A stretch of DNA of 5,092 bases from JBFKAV01 sp041621405 (GTDB lineage: Bacteria; Pseudomonadota; Alphaproteobacteria; Rhodobacterales; Rhodobacteraceae), in contig JBFKAV010000208.1 in assembly GCA_041621405.1 (NCBI GenBank), positions 1 to 5,092 of the forward strand. The letters are read 5' to 3'. Position numbers and translations under genes: made by a program. Of the stretch, positions 4,788 to 5,092 are shown in pieces (the first letter of the stretch is position 1; each line of letters starts with the position of its first letter). The notes beneath the pieces are model-generated. The model was given only the letters and a program-made list of their open reading frames with translations. It made no database searches and was not told where the DNA came from.

Positions 4788-5092
4788 ATGCGGAAATGGG
4801 CGGTTCTCTTGGGTCTCGCGGTGGCGGTCTGGGCCTTCTGCGGGGCGATCATGTTCGCCGGGCGCGCGGTGACGACCCTGGAGACGACGCTGATCCTGCA
4901 CCTGATCGGCGCGCCCCTGGGCGCCGCGGTGGCGGCCATGGCGTTCCAGCGGCTCTCGGGCGAGCTGCACCCGCTGGTGGTGGCGGCCGGCTTCGTGGCG
5001 GTGGCGCTGGCGCTCGACCTCGTCCTGGTGGCGCCGGTGTTCGAGCGGAGCTTCGAGATGTTCGCCAGCGTCATCGGCCTCTGGCTGCCGCA
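4788..5092 (+). CDS. Integral membrane protein of unknown function, 3' truncated
   Basis: The frame is open from ATG at 4788 through the right edge: 101 whole codons plus two bases, no stop. Codons are strongly GC3-biased (GCG, CTG, GTG, GGC), which supports real coding. Visible helices are about residues 4-24 (WAVLLGLAVAVWAFCGAIMF), 34-53 and 62-82, and a fourth probably begins near residue 91 (MFASVIGLWLP). A loop with RAVTTLETTL separates helices 1 and 2, and ERSFEMF follows the third. An acidic Asp77 sits inside helix 3. I recognise the general look of small conserved four-helix proteins of alphaproteobacteria but no named family, and assign no function. It is divergent from the DUF1344-like gene across 185 bp; no convincing promoter was found there. 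Confidence 0.72.
   Translation, partial: MRKWAVLLGLAVAVWAFCGAIMFAGRAVTTLETTLILHLIGAPLGAAVAAMAFQRLSGELHPLVVAAGFVAVALALDLVLVAPVFERSFEMFASVIGLWLP

Noticed and set aside
1..5092. A new multi-gene defence, mobile or biosynthetic system
   Set aside because: All confident genes belong to common single-gene families with mixed orientation. No transposase, integrase, toxin-antitoxin pair, nuclease-helicase set, reverse transcriptase, repeat array or biosynthetic cluster is seen.

Overview
This is a chromosome-like segment from a high-GC (about two-thirds G+C by eye) Gram-negative bacterium, most likely an alphaproteobacterium. Strong GC3 bias, a ZapE/AFG1-type ATPase, an AMACR-type CaiB/BaiF protein and a small GlsB/YeaQ-type membrane protein all fit such a genome. 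The sequence does not fix a genus; Rhodobacterales or Rhodospirillales is an inference.

Layout, left to right. (1) Positions 1-771 (+) hold the C-terminal two thirds of an alpha-methylacyl-CoA racemase-type class III CoA-transferase family protein, cut by the window edge. (2) Converging on it with a 13-bp gap is a secreted LpqC/PHB-depolymerase-like esterase (785-1678, -). (3) A 161-bp divergent intergenic region follows. It carries a nested dyad whose core looks like a rightward intrinsic terminator (hairpin plus T-rich tail) although no rightward gene ends there. (4) A rightward cluster contains zapE (1840-2913), an ABM-domain small protein (2962-3282) and a three-helix GlsB/YeaQ/YmgE-family protein (3312-3566). 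(5) A small stand-alone SET-domain protein (3584-3988, -) converges on the GlsB-like gene. The two stop codons lie in opposite arms of one perfect 7-bp inverted repeat. (6) Positions 3989-4344 have no convincing gene; their right half is an island of about 50% GC with a dyad-symmetric element. (7) A small exported protein resembling DUF1344 (4345-4602, -) follows. (8) A rightward integral membrane protein of unknown function (4788 onward) runs off the right edge.

The genes look like ordinary housekeeping and accessory genes: acyl-CoA metabolism, an exported hydrolase, a cell-division/quality-control ATPase, stress-type small proteins. They do not form one obvious pathway. I see no mobile element, tRNA, rRNA, CRISPR array, phage gene or defence system, and no convincing new multi-gene system. 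The points most worth a second look are non-coding: the orphan terminator-like hairpin upstream of zapE, the shared inverted repeat between convergent genes, and the AT-richer dyad region at 4200-4290.
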